This document shows positions 8,087 to 17,661 of a stretch of DNA of 64,000 nucleotides, piece by piece. Under the pieces are notes generated by a model, which was not told the origin of the DNA, did no database searches, and was given only the letters and a program-made list of their open reading frames with translations. This DNA is from Grimontia hollisae CIP 101886 (GTDB taxonomy: Bacteria > Pseudomonadota > Gammaproteobacteria > Enterobacterales > Vibrionaceae). The translations under genes and the position numbers were made by a program. The stretch covers positions 211,361 to 275,360 of the forward strand of contig NZ_ADAQ01000013.1 of the NCBI RefSeq assembly GCF_000176515.1. The letters run 5' to 3'. How positions within the stretch are numbered: position 1 is the stretch's first letter; each line of letters starts with the position of its first letter.

Positions 8087-9547
8087 ATGCAAATCTCGCG
8101 GTTACCCATAGTGCTGGTGGTTGATGATGAACCGATGTCATTACAGGCATTGCGGCGTGTGCTGGAAGAGGACTTTACGGTTCTGACTGCTGATAATGTT
8201 GCCGATGCGGAAAAAGTATTATCGGAAATTCCGGTTCAGGTTGTTGTCTCTGACCAGCGGATGCCGGGTATCAGTGGCACCGAATTCCTTACCAAAGTTC
8301 GTCAGCAGTGGCCGGATGTTATCCGCCTGATTATCTCTGCTTACACCGATCCTTCCGACCTGATTCAGGGCATCAATGATGCAGGTATCTACAATTTTAT
8401 TCCCAAGCCCTGGCAACCCGAACACCTGCTCTTGACCCTGAAAAATGCGGTTCGTTTAAACGATCTGCAAAAGGAAAATGAACGGCTGAATGTTGAACTG
8501 AAGCTGACTGCGCCGCAATGGGACGGAAAACTCAAACAAAAGCGCGCAGAGCTCAAAAAGCGGCACCATTTCGACAACATTATCTGTGCCTCAAACAGCC
8601 CTATAAAAGCAATTTGTGAGCAAGTGGCGAGAATTGCCCCGTTTGATATTCCCGTACTGGTGACGGGTGAATCAGGCACAGGCAAGGAGCTGATCACCCG
8701 GGCTATTCACTATTCAAGTTACCGGGCAGACGAACCCTTTGTCACTGAAAACTGTGGTGCAATGCCCGTGCAGTTGCTCGAAAGTGAGCTGTTTGGTCAC
8801 ACACGGGGCGCATTTACCGGCGCGACGACAGAACGCATTGGGCTGCTTGAACAGGCCGATGGCGGTACGGTATTTCTTGACGAAATTGGCGATACCTCGC
8901 TGGAATTTCAGGTCAAACTACTCCGGTTTTTACAGGAAGGGGAAATGCGTCCCCTAGGCAGCAACCGGAGCCGTAAGGTTAATGTCCGCATTATCTCCGC
9001 GACCAACCGGAATCTGGCAAACGAAGTTCGGGAAGGCCGCTTCCGGGAAGATCTTTTTTATCGTCTTGCGGCGGTGCCCCTGCATATTCCGCCGCTAAGA
9101 GACAGGCGCATGGACATTCCGGTCATCGCAAAAGCCATTCTACAAAACCATGTGGTGGCTTATGACAAACCCGTCGATGGATTTACCCAGGAAGCATTAG
9201 CCTGTATGTCGGCCTACCACTGGCCGGGCAATGTCAGGGAGCTGGAAAACGAAGTCAGACGGATGTTGGTGATGACGGATTCAGCAACGTTGGGTGCGGA
9301 CTTGCTATCACCTAACGTCCTGAAAGGGGTGTGTGGAGAAATACCAGAACAAAGCCTGATGGCGTCGGAGGAAGGCAGTTTGAAAGATCGTGTTGAACTA
9401 CTTGAAGCACAGATCCTTAAAGAAACCCTTATCCGGCATAAATGGAATAAGAGTAAAGCGGCGCTTGAGCTCGGGCTTTCACGTGTTGGGCTGCGGGCCA
9501 AACTGGAACGCTATGGGCTCGATCAAGACAGGCTTAGCTTTCAGTAG
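8087..9547 (+). CDS. hoxA: HoxA/HupR-type sigma-54-dependent response regulator
   Basis: This is an NtrC-family activator of hydrogenase genes. The 486-aa protein has a receiver domain (VLVVDDEP; phosphoacceptor D56 in SDQRMPG; PKPW with the conserved Lys), an AAA+ domain (Walker A GESGTGKE at 194-201, GAFTGA at 241-246, DEIGD), and a C-terminal Fis-type helix-turn-helix. The GAFTGA loop shows that it works with sigma-54. The frame is open upstream to 8000, but ATG 8087 puts the receiver at the usual place and gives the expected length; the ribosome site is weak and ATG 8036 is an alternative. Lying between hypB and hypC, it is transcribed from the promoter it is likely to control. In HoxA/HupR systems the unphosphorylated form activates; whether that holds here is unknown. 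Confidence 0.9.
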   Translation: MQISRLPIVLVVDDEPMSLQALRRVLEEDFTVLTADNVADAEKVLSEIPVQVVVSDQRMPGISGTEFLTKVRQQWPDVIRLIISAYTDPSDLIQGINDAGIYNFIPKPWQPEHLLLTLKNAVRLNDLQKENERLNVELKLTAPQWDGKLKQKRAELKKRHHFDNIICASNSPIKAICEQVARIAPFDIPVLVTGESGTGKELITRAIHYSSYRADEPFVTENCGAMPVQLLESELFGHTRGAFTGATTERIGLLEQADGGTVFLDEIGDTSLEFQVKLLRFLQEGEMRPLGSNRSRKVNVRIISATNRNLANEVREGRFREDLFYRLAAVPLHIPPLRDRRMDIPVIAKAILQNHVVAYDKPVDGFTQEALACMSAYHWPGNVRELENEVRRMLVMTDSATLGADLLSPNVLKGVCGEIPEQSLMASEEGSLKDRVELLEAQILKETLIRHKWNKSKAALELGLSRVGLRAKLERYGLDQDRLSFQ

Positions 9548-9558
9548 GGAGAGAATAC

Positions 9559-9870
9559 ATGTGCCTCGGAATTCCCGGACAGATCATTGGCGTCGAAGAC
9601 GACACCAATTGTATTGCCACCGTTGAAATATCCGGCGTCCGTCGTCCTGTGAATATTGCCTGTGTGCTGAATGGTCAGACACCCAAGGCATGTGTGGGCG
9701 AATGGGTACTGGTTCATGTGGGGTTTGCCATGAGTCGTATCGACAGTGAAGAAGCAGAAAAAACACTCGCGCTTCTGGCTGAAATTGGTGAATTGCAGGA
9801 AGAGCTGGAAGCCATAGAACATGCTTCTTATCACGCACACAGGGAGGATGGCAGCCATGAAATACGTTGA
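9559..9870 (+). CDS. hypC: Hydrogenase maturation chaperone HypC
   Basis: HypC is a small OB-fold chaperone that carries the Fe(CN)2CO unit with HypD and delivers it to the large subunit. The 103-aa protein begins with the invariant MCLGIPG, whose Cys2 is the iron ligand, and contains VHVGFAMSRID with the conserved His. It is a little longer than typical (about 80-95 aa) owing to its C-terminal tail. A GGGAGAG ribosome site precedes the start. It overlaps hypD by 14 bp. Only one hypC is present, so it should serve both hydrogenases. Confidence 0.96.
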   Translation: MCLGIPGQIIGVEDDTNCIATVEISGVRRPVNIACVLNGQTPKACVGEWVLVHVGFAMSRIDSEEAEKTLALLAEIGELQEELEAIEHASYHAHREDGSHEIR

Positions 9871-11035
9871 TGAGTTCCGTAACCCATACGTGGTTGAGAG
9901 TGTCCTTCAGGCGATCAATGTCAAGCTGGATATCATCGAAAAGAGACGCGCTAAAGGACAATCGATGCGCCCGCTTCAGTTGATGGAGTTTTGTGGCGGG
10001 CATACCCATACATTGTTCCGATACGGCATCGAGAGCCTGCTTTCAGATCGCATTGAGATGGTGCACGGGCCGGGATGTCCTGTTTGTGTTTTGCCCATGG
10101 GACGTGTGGACGACTGCATAGAAATTGCGGTTAACCCGAAAGTGATTTTCACGACCTTTGGCGATGCGATGCGTGTGCCGGGACAAAAAGGTAGTCTGCT
10201 AGACGCAAAAGCCCGGGGAAGCGATATCCGTATGGTGTATTCGCCATTGGATGCATTAGCACTTGCCAGAAAGCATCCTGATAAGGAAGTGGTTTTTTTC
10301 GCCCTAGGGTTTGAAACCACCATGCCCAGTACCGCACTGACGGTGTTGCAGGCAGAAAAAGAAGGGCTGGATAACTTCTCCCTGTTTTGTAATCACATCA
10401 CGACCGCGCCAACGATTGAAGCGATTTTGAACGAACCGGATTTGAAACTGGATGGGTTTCTCGCGCCGGGCCACGTCAGCATGGTGATTGGGCTGGAACC
10501 TTTCCAGTTTATTGCCCGCGACTATGCCAAACCCATTGTAATTACCGGGTTTGAGCCGCTCGATATTTTGCAATCTATCCTGATGCTGGTCACCCAAATC
10601 GCTGAAGGGCGAAGTGATGTGGAAAACCAATACCGACGGGTGGTTGATAAGCAGGGCAACGACCCGGGACTGGCCGCCATTCACAATGTGTATGACACCT
10701 ATCCGGTCACTGAACTGCGGGGATTTGGCGAAATCGGCGGCGCCGGTGTCAGGCTTCGTCCGGAATATGCTTCCTGGGATGCAGAGAAAAAGTTCAAGAT
10801 TTCTCATCATCACACCCAAGAGCCGAAGGCCTGTCAGTGTGGTGACGTACTTAAAGGCCTGATCAAACCCTGGCAATGCAACATGTACGGCAAATCTTGT
10901 ACGCCGCACGCACCGATGGGCGCGTTAATGGTGTCTTCTGAAGGCGCATGTGCGGCATATTATAACCACGGTTTTCGCGTGCCAGATAAAGGTCAGGGCC
11001 GTATCGCCGTGATAGATAACACATCCGCCGTTTGA
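9857..11035 (+). CDS. hypD: Hydrogenase maturation protein HypD
   Basis: HypD is the 4Fe-4S scaffold on which the Fe(CN)2CO unit is assembled together with HypC and HypE. The 392-aa protein has the FCGGHTHT motif (C46, H49), the GPGCPVC motif (C74, C77), GFETT, and the C-terminal cysteines of the cluster (CQCGDV, WQCNMYGKSCTP). The frame is open 12 codons upstream, but ATG 9857 has a strong AGGGAGG site and gives the expected N-terminus. It overlaps the end of hypC. Confidence 0.97.
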   Translation: MKYVDEFRNPYVVESVLQAINVKLDIIEKRRAKGQSMRPLQLMEFCGGHTHTLFRYGIESLLSDRIEMVHGPGCPVCVLPMGRVDDCIEIAVNPKVIFTTFGDAMRVPGQKGSLLDAKARGSDIRMVYSPLDALALARKHPDKEVVFFALGFETTMPSTALTVLQAEKEGLDNFSLFCNHITTAPTIEAILNEPDLKLDGFLAPGHVSMVIGLEPFQFIARDYAKPIVITGFEPLDILQSILMLVTQIAEGRSDVENQYRRVVDKQGNDPGLAAIHNVYDTYPVTELRGFGEIGGAGVRLRPEYASWDAEKKFKISHHHTQEPKACQCGDVLKGLIKPWQCNMYGKSCTPHAPMGALMVSSEGACAAYYNHGFRVPDKGQGRIAVIDNTSAV

Positions 11036-11050
11036 GAAAGGAAAGTGGTT

Positions 11051-12115
11051 ATGTCCTTACCGCGCCACGTTGATATAGATGGAAATATTGAACGCATTAC
11101 GCTGGCACACGGCAGTGGCGGGATTGCGATGCGTGAACTGGTTGAGAAAGAAATTGTGGCGGTGTTTGACAATCCGCATCTCGCTCCGTTGGAAGATCAG
11201 GCCCGTCTGGGGCTGGCAGATATAACGAAGCTGGGTGACCGACTGGCGATGACCACAGATTCCTTTGTCGTCGATCCGCTGGAGTTTCCGGGGGGAGATA
11301 TCGGTACGCTTGCGGTTAATGGCACGGTAAATGATCTCGCCATGGGTGGGGCAACGCCACTTTACCTGACGTGCGGACTGATTCTGGAAGAAGGGCTGCC
11401 GCTGGAAGTGCTGCGGCGTATTCTCGCCAGTATGAAGCAAGCCGCTGATAAGGCCGGTGTTGCCATTGTTTCCGGTGACACCAAAGTGGTTCATAAAGGG
11501 GCGGCGGACAAGCTATTTATTAACACGTCGGGTATCGGCGTTGTGCCACCGAAGATCGATGTTGGGGCAAATCATGCCCAGCCCGGCGATGTGGTGATCG
11601 TTAACGGATGGGTAGGCGATCACGGTGCCACCATCATGGCATCACGCGGCGATTTGTCGCTCGATACCCAGATCCAGTCAGACTGCCGGACTCTGTATCC
11701 GGAAGTGAAAGCCTTGCTTGATGTAGCGCCGGTTCACTGTCTGCGAGATGCCACGCGGGGAGGCATTGCCACGGTACTGAACGAATTTGCAGAAAGCAGC
11801 AATGTGAGGATCGTATTGGATCATGATGCTATTCCAGTCCGGAAGGAAGTGCGCGGTGTATGCGAACTGTTGGGGCTGGATCCGCTTTATCTGGCGAATG
11901 AGGGCAAGTTTGTTGCCATCGTCCCTGCGGAATGTGCTGACAGCGCAATTCAGGCTTTGAGAAGGTTCCCCGGTGCGGAAACAACCGCTGTGATTGGCCG
12001 GATAGAAACCACAGGTGACCAAAGACAAGGTGCCGGAGTGTCGATGAAAACGGCATTTGGCAGTGAGCGAATGATAGACATGCTGACCGGGGATCAACTG
12101 CCACGCATTTGCTGA
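11051..12115 (+). CDS. hypE: Hydrogenase maturation protein HypE
   Basis: HypE dehydrates the carbamoyl group, received from HypF, on its C-terminal cysteine to a thiocyanate that becomes the cyanide ligand. The 354-aa protein has the PurM/AIR-synthase-like ATP-binding fold (HGSGG, TTDSFVV, VNGTVNDLAMGGATP) and ends in PRIC, whose last residue C354 is the carrier. A GTG two codons earlier is possible, but ATG 11051 follows an AAAGGAAAG site. It lies 15 bp after hypD. Confidence 0.96.
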   Translation: MSLPRHVDIDGNIERITLAHGSGGIAMRELVEKEIVAVFDNPHLAPLEDQARLGLADITKLGDRLAMTTDSFVVDPLEFPGGDIGTLAVNGTVNDLAMGGATPLYLTCGLILEEGLPLEVLRRILASMKQAADKAGVAIVSGDTKVVHKGAADKLFINTSGIGVVPPKIDVGANHAQPGDVVIVNGWVGDHGATIMASRGDLSLDTQIQSDCRTLYPEVKALLDVAPVHCLRDATRGGIATVLNEFAESSNVRIVLDHDAIPVRKEVRGVCELLGLDPLYLANEGKFVAIVPAECADSAIQALRRFPGAETTAVIGRIETTGDQRQGAGVSMKTAFGSERMIDMLTGDQLPRIC

Positions 12116-12184
12116 GGGAAGGCAATTAAAGGTAATTAATCGACATTGGCTGCCGAAAGGCGCAAAGAAAACAGGAAGGAAAAC

Positions 12185-12781
12185 ATGAAACGTAATGGAT
12201 ATCTACTTGCAACTGTTCTGGCGTCAGCCGCGCCGTTTACCGCTGTTGCGCACACCGGCCATGAGGTCAATGGATTTTTGGCTGGGATAAGCCACCCAAT
12301 TACCGGGGCAGACCATGCAATTGCACTGATTGCCATCGGGATCTGGGCTTTCATGCTGAAAAACATCGGTGTGAAGAACGCAGGCTCCCTGATCCCATCT
12401 GTCTTTTTGGCGACAATGGCCTTCGGTGCCGCACTGACTTTCTTTGGTGTCAATGTACCGCTGGTGGAAACAGGTATAGCACTTTCGGTGCTATTGCTCG
12501 GATTTTTGCTGGTGGTAGGACGCTCTCTTCCCCTGATCGCGACGTTACCCCTGACGGCACTGTTTGCCTTGGCACATGGCGCAGCGCACGGTGCAGAGAT
12601 GCCATATGCCGTGAGCACTATTGGCTATTTCTCTGGCTTTTTGATCTCTTCCGCCGCGCTTATTTTTGTGGGGGTAACGTTGGCCAAAACAGCAGAGCGT
12701 TTTCAGTCCACCCGTTTTGTCATGCCCATCTCTGGGGGGCTCATTGTGTTTAGCGGCGTGTACCAATTGATTATGTCATAG
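12185..12781 (+). CDS. hupE: HupE/UreJ-type nickel permease
   Basis: HupE proteins are inner-membrane nickel transporters found in hydrogenase and urease clusters. The 198-aa protein starts with a signal-like segment ending in AVAHTG, then HPITGADHAIALIAIGIW, the family's conserved histidine/aspartate motif thought to bind nickel, followed by about five more hydrophobic helices; AHGAAHGAEMP is a second conserved His block. ATG 12185 has an AGGAAGGA ribosome site; 13 charged upstream codons that remain open are unlikely to be translated. It sits between hypE and hypF, supplying nickel for HypA/HypB. Confidence 0.92.
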   Translation: MKRNGYLLATVLASAAPFTAVAHTGHEVNGFLAGISHPITGADHAIALIAIGIWAFMLKNIGVKNAGSLIPSVFLATMAFGAALTFFGVNVPLVETGIALSVLLLGFLLVVGRSLPLIATLPLTALFALAHGAAHGAEMPYAVSTIGYFSGFLISSAALIFVGVTLAKTAERFQSTRFVMPISGGLIVFSGVYQLIMS

Positions 12782-12787
12782 GGTTGT

Positions 12788-15172
12788 ATGACGGGATATC
12801 GAATCCGGATCCGCGGTGTCGTCCAGGGCGTAGGTTTCAGGCCGACGGTCTGGCGTGTGGCCCGCGGTTTGTCATTGAAAGGATTTGTCCTCAATGATGG
12901 CGAAGGCGTTATCGTCGCGCTTTGGTGCAATTATGAACTCGCTTCGCGGTTTGTAGAAGTGTTAAAGCATGAGCAACCTCCTCTGGCGTCGATATCGTCG
13001 GTACACCTGCAATTCGCAGCCTTGGGGGCGCCGCCCGATGACTTCTTTATCGCGGAAAGTGATGATACGGCGCAAATCAACGCCGGTATTCCGGTTGATG
13101 CCGCGATGTGTGCGGAATGTGCTGAAGAAACCCTAAATCCTGCCAGCCGGCGCTATCGCTATCCCTTCACAAACTGCACCCACTGTGGCCCCAGACTGAC
13201 GATCATTAAGGCGTTACCCTACGACAGACCCAAAACCAGCATGGCGGCATTTCCGCTTTGTCCGCAATGTGAGCGCGAATACCAAAACCCTGCCGATCGC
13301 CGTTTCCACGCCCAGCCTGTTGCCTGTCCAGCTTGCGGACCGACGGTGTGGCTATGTGACGCGGAGGGACAGGAAATATCCCCCTCGAAAATAGGTGCCA
13401 TTGATGCAATCCAGGCCGCCGTACACTACATCCGGCAAGGGAAAATCCTTGCTGTAAAAGGGCTGGGCGGCTTTCACCTTGTTTGCGACGCGACGAACCA
13501 GGACGTTGTCGACACCCTGAGAAGGCGTAAACAGCGTCCCGATAAACCTTTCGCAGTGATGATGAAAGACGCGGAGCAGGTGGGTCTCTATTGCCAGCCG
13601 TCACCCGCCGCGTTGGAAATGCTCCAAAGTGTCAGCAGTCCGGTTGTGATAATGCCAACACGAAATGTGACAGCGTCACTTAATACGGAAGGTTGTGGCG
13701 TCATTGCAACGGCTGTTGCCCCAAACTTGGGGGAATTGGGCATCATGCTGCCTGCTACGCCCATGCATCTTTTACTGTGTCACGATGTAGCGCTTCCGCT
13801 GGTGATGACGTCGGCCAATCTGAGTGGAAATCCGCAATGCACGGACAACCGGGAAGCACTTGAAGACTTAAAGGGGATTGCCGATATCTGGGTTCTCCAC
13901 AACCGGGATATTGTTACCCGGGCGGATGATTCTGTGTTCCGGCAAACCGATCAGGGTCTGCAAATACTGAGGAGAGCAAGGGGGATCGCCCCCAGTCCCA
14001 TTGAACTTCCACCAGGCTTTGAAGGGACGTCCAGCATTCTGGCGATGGGCGGGGAGGTCAAAAACGCATTCTGTCTGTTAACCAGCCATGGCGCGATAGT
14101 AAGCCAGTACATTGGCGATCTGGAACGTGTCCGGGTATGGGAAGATTTCCAGCGCATGCTGTCTCACTACCAAGCCCTTTACCGCTTTACCCCTGACCGG
14201 GTAGCCATCGACAGCCACCCTGAATACCTGGCATCAAAATTCGCGAAATCGGTTTACGACGACCAGATCATCACTGAAATCCAACACCACCATGCACACG
14301 TTGCCGCTTGCATGGGCGATAATCAGCTACCGATTGATCATGAAAACGTGCTCGGCGTGGTGTTTGACGGACTTGGATACGGTGAAAATGGCACGCTGTG
14401 GGGCGGCGAGTTCCTTCTAGCCGATTATCACACTTTTAAACGTATAGGCCATCTGGAAACCGTGGCGCTCCCCGGTGCATCCAAAGCCATTGTCCAACCG
14501 TGGCGAAACCTTATTGTGTGGCTTCAACATTCAGGCATCGACGCGACAGATAAACGGGCGGTGTTTGAGGCGCTTGGCATTAAGCCAAACGTCGCCAGTA
14601 CTATTTTATCAATGATTCAGACTGGTCTTAATTCTCCAAATTCGTCTTCTGTAGGCAGGCTGTTTGATGCCGTTTCGGCACTGCTGTCTGTTTGTATCCA
14701 TGAGCAAAGTTACGAAGGGCAGGCGGCGATTGAGCTTGAGACGCTGGCAGCGACTGGGGCATCTGATGTCACCGACATTTATCCGTTCACTATTCGCGAC
14801 GGGTTGCCGGCACGGTTGGATCCTGCGCCGATGTGGCAGGCAATAGTACGTGATGTGCTGAGTTTTCAGGAGCCTGGCTTTATTGCCTACAAATTTCATG
14901 TCAGCCTTGCCAAGGCGATTGGCGATATGGTGGCACATCTCTGCCAGCATTTTCACGTGTCGTCAGGTTTGCCAAAGATTGTGCTGAGCGGCGGGGTTTT
15001 CCAGAACCGTTTATTACTGAAAATGACCGTTAAAATCCTTAACCAGCAAGGATTTAACGTATTGAACCATCAACAGGTTCCCGCCAATGATGGCGGGCTG
15101 GCGTTCGGGCAGGCCTTGATTGCTGCCGCAGCTTCTTTGTCTGGGAACAAACAGTCGTTGAAGCATCATTAA
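12788..15172 (+). CDS. hypF: Carbamoyltransferase HypF
   Basis: HypF converts carbamoyl phosphate to a carbamoyl adenylate and passes the carbamoyl group to HypE, the first step in cyanide ligand synthesis. The 794-aa protein has the acylphosphatase domain (IRGVVQGVGFRPTVW), two CxxC-x18-CxxC zinc fingers (about 107-185), a YrdC-like domain (about 200-390), and the Kae1-like domain with the HHHAH metal site, VFDGLGYGENGTLWGGE and LSGGVFQNR. Length is normal. It starts 6 bp after hupE and carries a perfect matS site at 13667-13679. Confidence 0.96.
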   Translation: MTGYRIRIRGVVQGVGFRPTVWRVARGLSLKGFVLNDGEGVIVALWCNYELASRFVEVLKHEQPPLASISSVHLQFAALGAPPDDFFIAESDDTAQINAGIPVDAAMCAECAEETLNPASRRYRYPFTNCTHCGPRLTIIKALPYDRPKTSMAAFPLCPQCEREYQNPADRRFHAQPVACPACGPTVWLCDAEGQEISPSKIGAIDAIQAAVHYIRQGKILAVKGLGGFHLVCDATNQDVVDTLRRRKQRPDKPFAVMMKDAEQVGLYCQPSPAALEMLQSVSSPVVIMPTRNVTASLNTEGCGVIATAVAPNLGELGIMLPATPMHLLLCHDVALPLVMTSANLSGNPQCTDNREALEDLKGIADIWVLHNRDIVTRADDSVFRQTDQGLQILRRARGIAPSPIELPPGFEGTSSILAMGGEVKNAFCLLTSHGAIVSQYIGDLERVRVWEDFQRMLSHYQALYRFTPDRVAIDSHPEYLASKFAKSVYDDQIITEIQHHHAHVAACMGDNQLPIDHENVLGVVFDGLGYGENGTLWGGEFLLADYHTFKRIGHLETVALPGASKAIVQPWRNLIVWLQHSGIDATDKRAVFEALGIKPNVASTILSMIQTGLNSPNSSSVGRLFDAVSALLSVCIHEQSYEGQAAIELETLAATGASDVTDIYPFTIRDGLPARLDPAPMWQAIVRDVLSFQEPGFIAYKFHVSLAKAIGDMVAHLCQHFHVSSGLPKIVLSGGVFQNRLLLKMTVKILNQQGFNVLNHQQVPANDGGLAFGQALIAAAASLSGNKQSLKHH
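13667..13679. other. matS site (MatP binding)
   Basis: GTGACAGCGTCAC, a perfect matS match. Inside hypF, left of dif. Confidence 0.87.
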
Positions 15173-15195
15173 CCCGGTTTTGCAGGAAAGCAGTC

Positions 15196-16149
15196 ATGGC
15201 AAAAGAAAAAATGACATTACTCTGGTTTCAGACTGGGACTTGCGGTGGCGATACCATGGCACTGCTCAGTGCTGATCGGCCTTCTTTTTCCGACCTGCTG
15301 AATGACTATCCTCTTGAGCTGCTCTGGCAACCCTCGTTGTCATTGGAAAGTCCCCATGACCTGCATGATCTGATGCGCAACATCATTGATGGCAAGCAAC
15401 GGCTCGACATCCTCTGCATTGAAGGAAGTATCGTGATGGCGCCAAACGGCACCGGCATGTTCGATGTGTTCCGCAAGACCGCTAAAAAAGAATGGGTACA
15501 ACAGCTGGCAGAAAAAGCGCGCTATGTTGTTGCCATGGGGACGTGCGCTGCATTTGGCGGTGTGCATGCCGCGCCGCCCAATCCGTCTGACTGCGTTGGC
15601 TTGCAAATGGATAAGGATCAGTCTGGCGGTTTGTTCGATCCGGCGTGGCGAAGCGGGGCAGGTTATCCGGTGATCAATGTGGCAGGGTGCCCGGTTCACC
15701 CCAATACCATGACCAAAACGCTGGCGATGATCGCCAGTGGCATCATTTTGCAATTGGATGAACTTAACCGTCCCAAAGAGTTTTTCAGCTCGCTAGTCCA
15801 TCAGGGCTGTACCCGCAACGAATACCATGAATATGACGTTGAAGAATCCGAATTCGGGACCAATGGCTGCATGTTCTTTAACCTCGGCTGTAAAGGTCCC
15901 TATACACAAGCCACCTGTAACACTGATCTTTGGAACGGCAGGAGCAGTAAAACCCGCGCAGGCGTTCCTTGCTTTGGATGCACCTCACCGGGATTTCCAG
16001 AAGACGAAGGATTGTTCCGCACCGAAAAACTCGGCCCAATCCCACAGAAACTTCCTGTTGGCGTCGAGCGTGCCAATTACATTGCCTATAAAAACCTGGC
16101 AAAAGCGGCTGCACCTGTACGGGTGAAAAAACGGAAGATGGAGCCCTGA
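15196..16149 (+). CDS. Group-2-type [NiFe]-hydrogenase small subunit (HupS/HupU-like)
   Basis: This is the iron-sulfur subunit of a second hydrogenase. The 317-aa protein has no Tat signal and no C-terminal membrane anchor, so the enzyme should be cytoplasmic, as in group 2 (cyanobacterial HupSL uptake or HupUV/HoxBC sensory types). Proximal-cluster positions are C16, D19, C117 and C165; the second position, normally Cys, is Asp (GTCGGDTM). Medial and distal cluster cysteines are present in QGCTRNEY, NGCMFFNLGCKGP, ATCN and PCFGCTSPGFP. The gene follows hypF by 23 bp and overlaps the large-subunit gene by one base. Whether it is an H2 oxidiser or an H2 sensor cannot be decided from sequence; the kinases downstream favour sensing. 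Confidence 0.88.
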   Translation: MAKEKMTLLWFQTGTCGGDTMALLSADRPSFSDLLNDYPLELLWQPSLSLESPHDLHDLMRNIIDGKQRLDILCIEGSIVMAPNGTGMFDVFRKTAKKEWVQQLAEKARYVVAMGTCAAFGGVHAAPPNPSDCVGLQMDKDQSGGLFDPAWRSGAGYPVINVAGCPVHPNTMTKTLAMIASGIILQLDELNRPKEFFSSLVHQGCTRNEYHEYDVEESEFGTNGCMFFNLGCKGPYTQATCNTDLWNGRSSKTRAGVPCFGCTSPGFPEDEGLFRTEKLGPIPQKLPVGVERANYIAYKNLAKAAAPVRVKKRKMEP

Positions 16150-17657
16150 TGGTGAAAAAAACGCTGAATATCGATCTTAACCGCGTTGAAGGCGATCTGG
16201 AATTTGAGCTGGATGTGGAAGACGGTGTGGTGGTGGATGCCCGTTGTATTGGCGTGATGTACCGGGGGTTCGAACAAATCATGATAGGGCGTACCCCCCG
16301 TGATGCTGCTGTCATCACTCCCCGGGTATGCGGCATTTGTGGCACCGCACATTTGTATGCCGCCACGCTGGCACTTGAGCAGGTTTGGGGGATTGCGCCT
16401 CCACCGAATGCGACCCGTATCCGTAACCTTTGCCTGCTGACCGAAAGCATCCAGAACGATATTCGCCAGAGTTTCCTGATGTTTCTGGTCGACTTTTGCC
16501 ACACCGCGTACCAAAACCATCCTCTGTATAACGATATCATCGACGCATTTGCGCCTTTCAAAGGGAAATATCATCTGGATGCACTGGCACAAAGCCGGGA
16601 TGCTGTTGGGATTGTCGCCCTGTTTGGCGGGCAATGGCCACACTCGTCTTATATGTTACCCGGTGGCGTGGTGGGAAAACCCAGTATTCGCAAGATCATT
16701 GAAAGCCGGGACATCATCGCCAAACTGGCCCGCTGGTATGAAAATGCCGTGATTGGCGACTCGCTGGACAACTGGCTCTCGCTCAGCCATGCAGACGCCT
16801 TTTTTGACGGGTGGGAAAACAATGGTCAGAAAGCGAACAGTGCGCTGGGACTGTTTACCCGATTTTCACGCTCGATAGGGTTACATCAGATTGGCTTTGG
16901 TGCCGGCGATATGCTGAGTTATGGCGGCGTTGGCTATGCCAAACATCATGTTATGCCGGGCGTTTATCATAGTGAACGTGGTGAGGTTACACCGCTTGAC
17001 CAATCCCTGATTGAAGAACATGTCCGTTATTCCTGGTTTCGCCAATACCCGGGCGGCCGACATCCACACAAAGGGGAAACCATTCCCGATTACCAACACG
17101 AATCAGACCGTTACACCTGGGCAAAAGCGCCACGGTATGGCGGTAAAGTGATGCAAACCGGGCCCATGGCAGAGCTCATCATCAGCGGCGATCCTTTAGT
17201 GTCTGCGTTGCACCGTAAGGAAGGGCCTTCAACCTGGTTAAGGCAATTCTCGCGCCTTCGACGCATCGGTTTTAGCCTGCAACAAATGAAAGATACCGTT
17301 GACGCGCTGGCCGATAATCTCGGCGGCGAGTTCTTCTTGCCCCCCCGTCCTGAAAATGAAATCGATGGCAAAGGCGTTGGCATGGTTCAAGCCGCAAGGG
17401 GAGGACTCGGTCATTGGGTAAACATCAAGGATGGGGTGGTTGACCGATACCAAATCATCACACCAACAGCATGGAATGCCTCACCCAAGGATGAAAATGG
17501 CACACATGGCCACTGGGAGCAGAGCGTGATCGGTCTGTCTGTTGATGATTTGGATAACCCTTTAATGGTGGGTCATGTTATCCGCTCACACGATCCTTGT
17601 TTAGTTTGTACCGTTCATATGCTGCCAACCGGCAAAAAGCTGAGGTTTGGGGGGTGA
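16149..17657 (+). CDS. Group-2-type [NiFe]-hydrogenase large subunit (HupL/HupV-like)
   Basis: This is the catalytic subunit partner of the gene before it. The 502-aa protein has the N-terminal nickel motif RVCGICGTAH (C61, C64) and the C-terminal motif DPCLVCTVH (C484, C487, H490), so all four Ni ligands are intact. Twelve residues follow H490, forming a short cleavable extension. As I recall, sensory HupV/HoxC subunits end at this histidine and are not processed, whereas cyanobacterial-type HupL has a similar short tail. A second M52 protease gene directly follows, consistent with processing. The motif GGQWPHSSYMLPGGV is typical of group 2. Confidence 0.9.
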   Translation: MVKKTLNIDLNRVEGDLEFELDVEDGVVVDARCIGVMYRGFEQIMIGRTPRDAAVITPRVCGICGTAHLYAATLALEQVWGIAPPPNATRIRNLCLLTESIQNDIRQSFLMFLVDFCHTAYQNHPLYNDIIDAFAPFKGKYHLDALAQSRDAVGIVALFGGQWPHSSYMLPGGVVGKPSIRKIIESRDIIAKLARWYENAVIGDSLDNWLSLSHADAFFDGWENNGQKANSALGLFTRFSRSIGLHQIGFGAGDMLSYGGVGYAKHHVMPGVYHSERGEVTPLDQSLIEEHVRYSWFRQYPGGRHPHKGETIPDYQHESDRYTWAKAPRYGGKVMQTGPMAELIISGDPLVSALHRKEGPSTWLRQFSRLRRIGFSLQQMKDTVDALADNLGGEFFLPPRPENEIDGKGVGMVQAARGGLGHWVNIKDGVVDRYQIITPTAWNASPKDENGTHGHWEQSVIGLSVDDLDNPLMVGHVIRSHDPCLVCTVHMLPTGKKLRFGG

Positions 17658-17661
17658 TTGT

